Assembly: GCA_010027295.1 (NCBI GenBank)
Contig: RGVM01000124.1
Coordinates: forward strand, 1 to 7,170
DNA length: 7,170 bases
Reading direction: 5' to 3'
From: Chitinophagia bacterium
GTDB taxonomy: Bacteria > Bacteroidota > Bacteroidia > Chitinophagales > Chitinophagaceae
Each line of letters opens with the position of its first letter. Within the stretch, counting starts at the first letter, position 1. The position numbers and the translations under genes were made by a program. This document shows, piece by piece, positions 6,249 to 7,170 of the stretch. Below the pieces are notes generated by a model. The model was given only the letters and a program-made list of their open reading frames with translations, ran no database searches and was not told the origin of the DNA.

Positions 6249-6293
6249 TGCAAAAAGGCAGCCATTCGCATGACAGAATGGCTGCCTTTTGCA
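6249..6293 (+). terminator. Hairpin terminator after the beta-barrel gene
   Basis: AAAAGGCAGCCATTC (6253-6267) and GAATGGCTGCCTTTT (6276-6290) are perfectly complementary over 15 bp around an 8-nt loop. With one bulged A, the stem extends by TGC/GCA (6249-6251 with 6291-6293). It begins 10 nt after the stop codon. The T-run is only four long for plus-strand reading, and the A-run gives five T on the minus strand, so it may stop transcription from both sides. Confidence 0.88.
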
Positions 6294-6300
6294 TGCCATG

Positions 6301-6458
6301 ATGTCCCGTCCGTTCGTGCTTCGGAGTTCAGACCCATGGGCACACGATGCTCCCGAGGGGTAATCAGGGAAATACTCCTTGGCCGATGACAAGCCGGCCC
6401 GCTTGTGGCATCAAACTTGTCTTCTTGCGGAGGATCCAATTTCGACGGACGGGCACAT
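6301..6458. repeat. Long-range inverted repeat upstream of lon
   Basis: CCCGTCCGT (6305-6313) is exactly complementary to ACGGACGGG (6445-6453). After one unpaired C (6454) the match continues with ATGT (6301-6304) against ACAT (6455-6458), 13 pairs in all around 131 nt. The right arm overlaps an in-frame ATG at 6457. The left arm begins just after the terminator of the preceding gene. The layout resembles the repeat before the beta-barrel gene. Confidence 0.5.
6388..6421. promoter_or_regulatory. Clustered CTTGT/ACAAG half-sites upstream of lon (possible operator)
   Basis: ACAAGC (6389-6394) and GCTTGT (6401-6406) form a 6-bp inverted repeat with a 6-bp spacer. A third element, CTTGTC (6416-6421), is complementary to GACAAG (6388-6393). 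It is not the CIRCE heat-shock element and matches no operator I know. No convincing promoter was found in 6294-6489. Confidence 0.25.
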
Positions 6459-6489
6459 GAAAGATGCCATCCTGACGTTTATAGAGCGT

Positions 6490-7170
6490 ATGAATATGAG
6501 TGAGACAACATCCTTCCGGCTGAGTGACGATGATATGGACTTCATGCCCATCATCCCCCTGAACGAGGGGGAGGGCGAAGGGCAGGAGGACACGGTCATA
6601 CCCGAAGACCTTCCCCTGCTGCCGTTGCGCAACACGGTGCTCTTCCCTGGGGTGGTCATCCCCATCACCGTCGGCCGCGACAAGTCGATCAAGGCGGTGA
6701 ACGAGGCCTACAAGGGTGACAAGCTAGTAGGTGTCCTGGCACAGAAGGACCCTTCCGTGGAGGACCCCGGACTGGAAGACCTCGTTAAGGTTGGCACCGT
6801 AGCTAAGGTCATCAAGCTGATCAAGATGCCTGATGGCGGCACCACCGTCATCATCCAGGGCCGCAAGCGCTTCGAACTCATGGGCGTCACCGCCGAAGAT
6901 CCCTGCTTCCGTGGACGTATCCGCGTCATCGAGGAACAGGCAATCGGCGAAGACCCTCATTTCGAAGCAGCAGTCAGCTCCATCAAGGACCTCGCCGCCC
7001 AGATCATCCAGCTTTCCCCCAACATCCCCACCGAGGCTGGCATCATCCTGCGCAACATAGAGAACCCCTCCTTCCTAATCCATTTCGTCAGCAGCAACCT
7101 CAACAGCGATCTCGCGGAGAAACAGCAACTGCTGGAGATGGACGATATCCGCGAACGCTCCGAGACCCTG
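6490..7170 (+). CDS. lon: ATP-dependent protease Lon, N-terminal part (cut by window edge)
   Basis: The first 227 codons of Lon (La), the cytoplasmic AAA+ serine protease that degrades misfolded and selected regulatory proteins. After an acidic N-terminal stretch (about 12-40, DDDMDF and EGEGEGQED) comes the substrate-binding LON domain. It opens with LPLLPLRNTVLFPGVVIPITVGRDKSIKA (41-69) and continues with QKDPSVEDP, VGTVAKVIKLIKMPDGGTTVIIQGRKRF (101-128) and SPNIPTEAGIILRNIENPSFLIHFVSSNL (176-204). These are hallmark Bacteroidota Lon sequences. The ATPase and Ser-Lys protease domains lie beyond the edge. Start choice is uncertain. ATG 6490 fits the usual N-terminal length; ATG 6496 is 6 nt later; ATG 6457 would add 11 residues (MKDAILTFIER). 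No Shine-Dalgarno sequence distinguishes them. Confidence 0.93.
   Translation, partial: MNMSETTSFRLSDDDMDFMPIIPLNEGEGEGQEDTVIPEDLPLLPLRNTVLFPGVVIPITVGRDKSIKAVNEAYKGDKLVGVLAQKDPSVEDPGLEDLVKVGTVAKVIKLIKMPDGGTTVIIQGRKRFELMGVTAEDPCFRGRIRVIEEQAIGEDPHFEAAVSSIKDLAAQIIQLSPNIPTEAGIILRNIENPSFLIHFVSSNLNSDLAEKQQLLEMDDIRERSETL

Noticed and set aside
5699..6439. 246-codon open frame on the minus strand
   Set aside because: It covers the complement of the beta-barrel gene and crosses its terminator. It has no domain or plausible start context.
6417..6444. TTG plus CAATTTCG as a lon promoter
   Set aside because: The -7 match to TAnnTTTG has two mismatches and the spacing is off, so the signal is not better than background.

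Overview
The window looks like a chromosomal housekeeping stretch from a fairly high-GC member of the Bacteroidota, probably a Chitinophagia/Chitinophagaceae-type organism. The lineage call rests on four things. The gene string parA-parB-DUF5683-dapB is a typical Bacteroidota arrangement. The small secreted beta-barrel protein is of the PorT-like type. The Lon N-terminus is of the Bacteroidota type. Most starts lack a Shine-Dalgarno sequence. No sign of a plasmid, phage, transposon, CRISPR array, tRNA or rRNA was seen.

Left half, minus strand (3593 down to 1): a compact co-directional run. It reads metal-dependent hydrolase (UPF0173 type), then ParA (18 nt gap), ParB (8 nt gap), a DUF5683 membrane/envelope protein (4-nt ATGA overlap with parB), and dapB (57 nt gap), which runs off the left edge. 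ParA and ParB form the chromosome partitioning pair. DapB supplies diaminopimelate for peptidoglycan and lysine. DUF5683 is an envelope protein of unknown function sitting between segregation and cell-wall synthesis.

Centre (3594-3731): a divergent intergenic region. It holds two opposed promoter-like signals that share an AATATATT core, plus short inverted and direct repeats that could be operator sites.

Right half, plus strand: a flavodoxin-like NADPH-dependent FMN reductase, then a membrane-anchored metallophosphoesterase 47 nt downstream and probably co-transcribed. Next come a secreted outer-membrane beta-barrel protein with a strong hairpin terminator, and the N-terminal part of the ATP-dependent protease Lon, cut by the right edge.

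No clearly novel protein system was found. The most unusual signals are non-coding. The spacers before the beta-barrel gene (5528-5653) and before lon (6294-6489) each carry a long-range inverted repeat whose downstream arm lies next to, or over, a possible start codon. These could be RNA switches or paired operators. All intergenic interpretations are inference from sequence alone.
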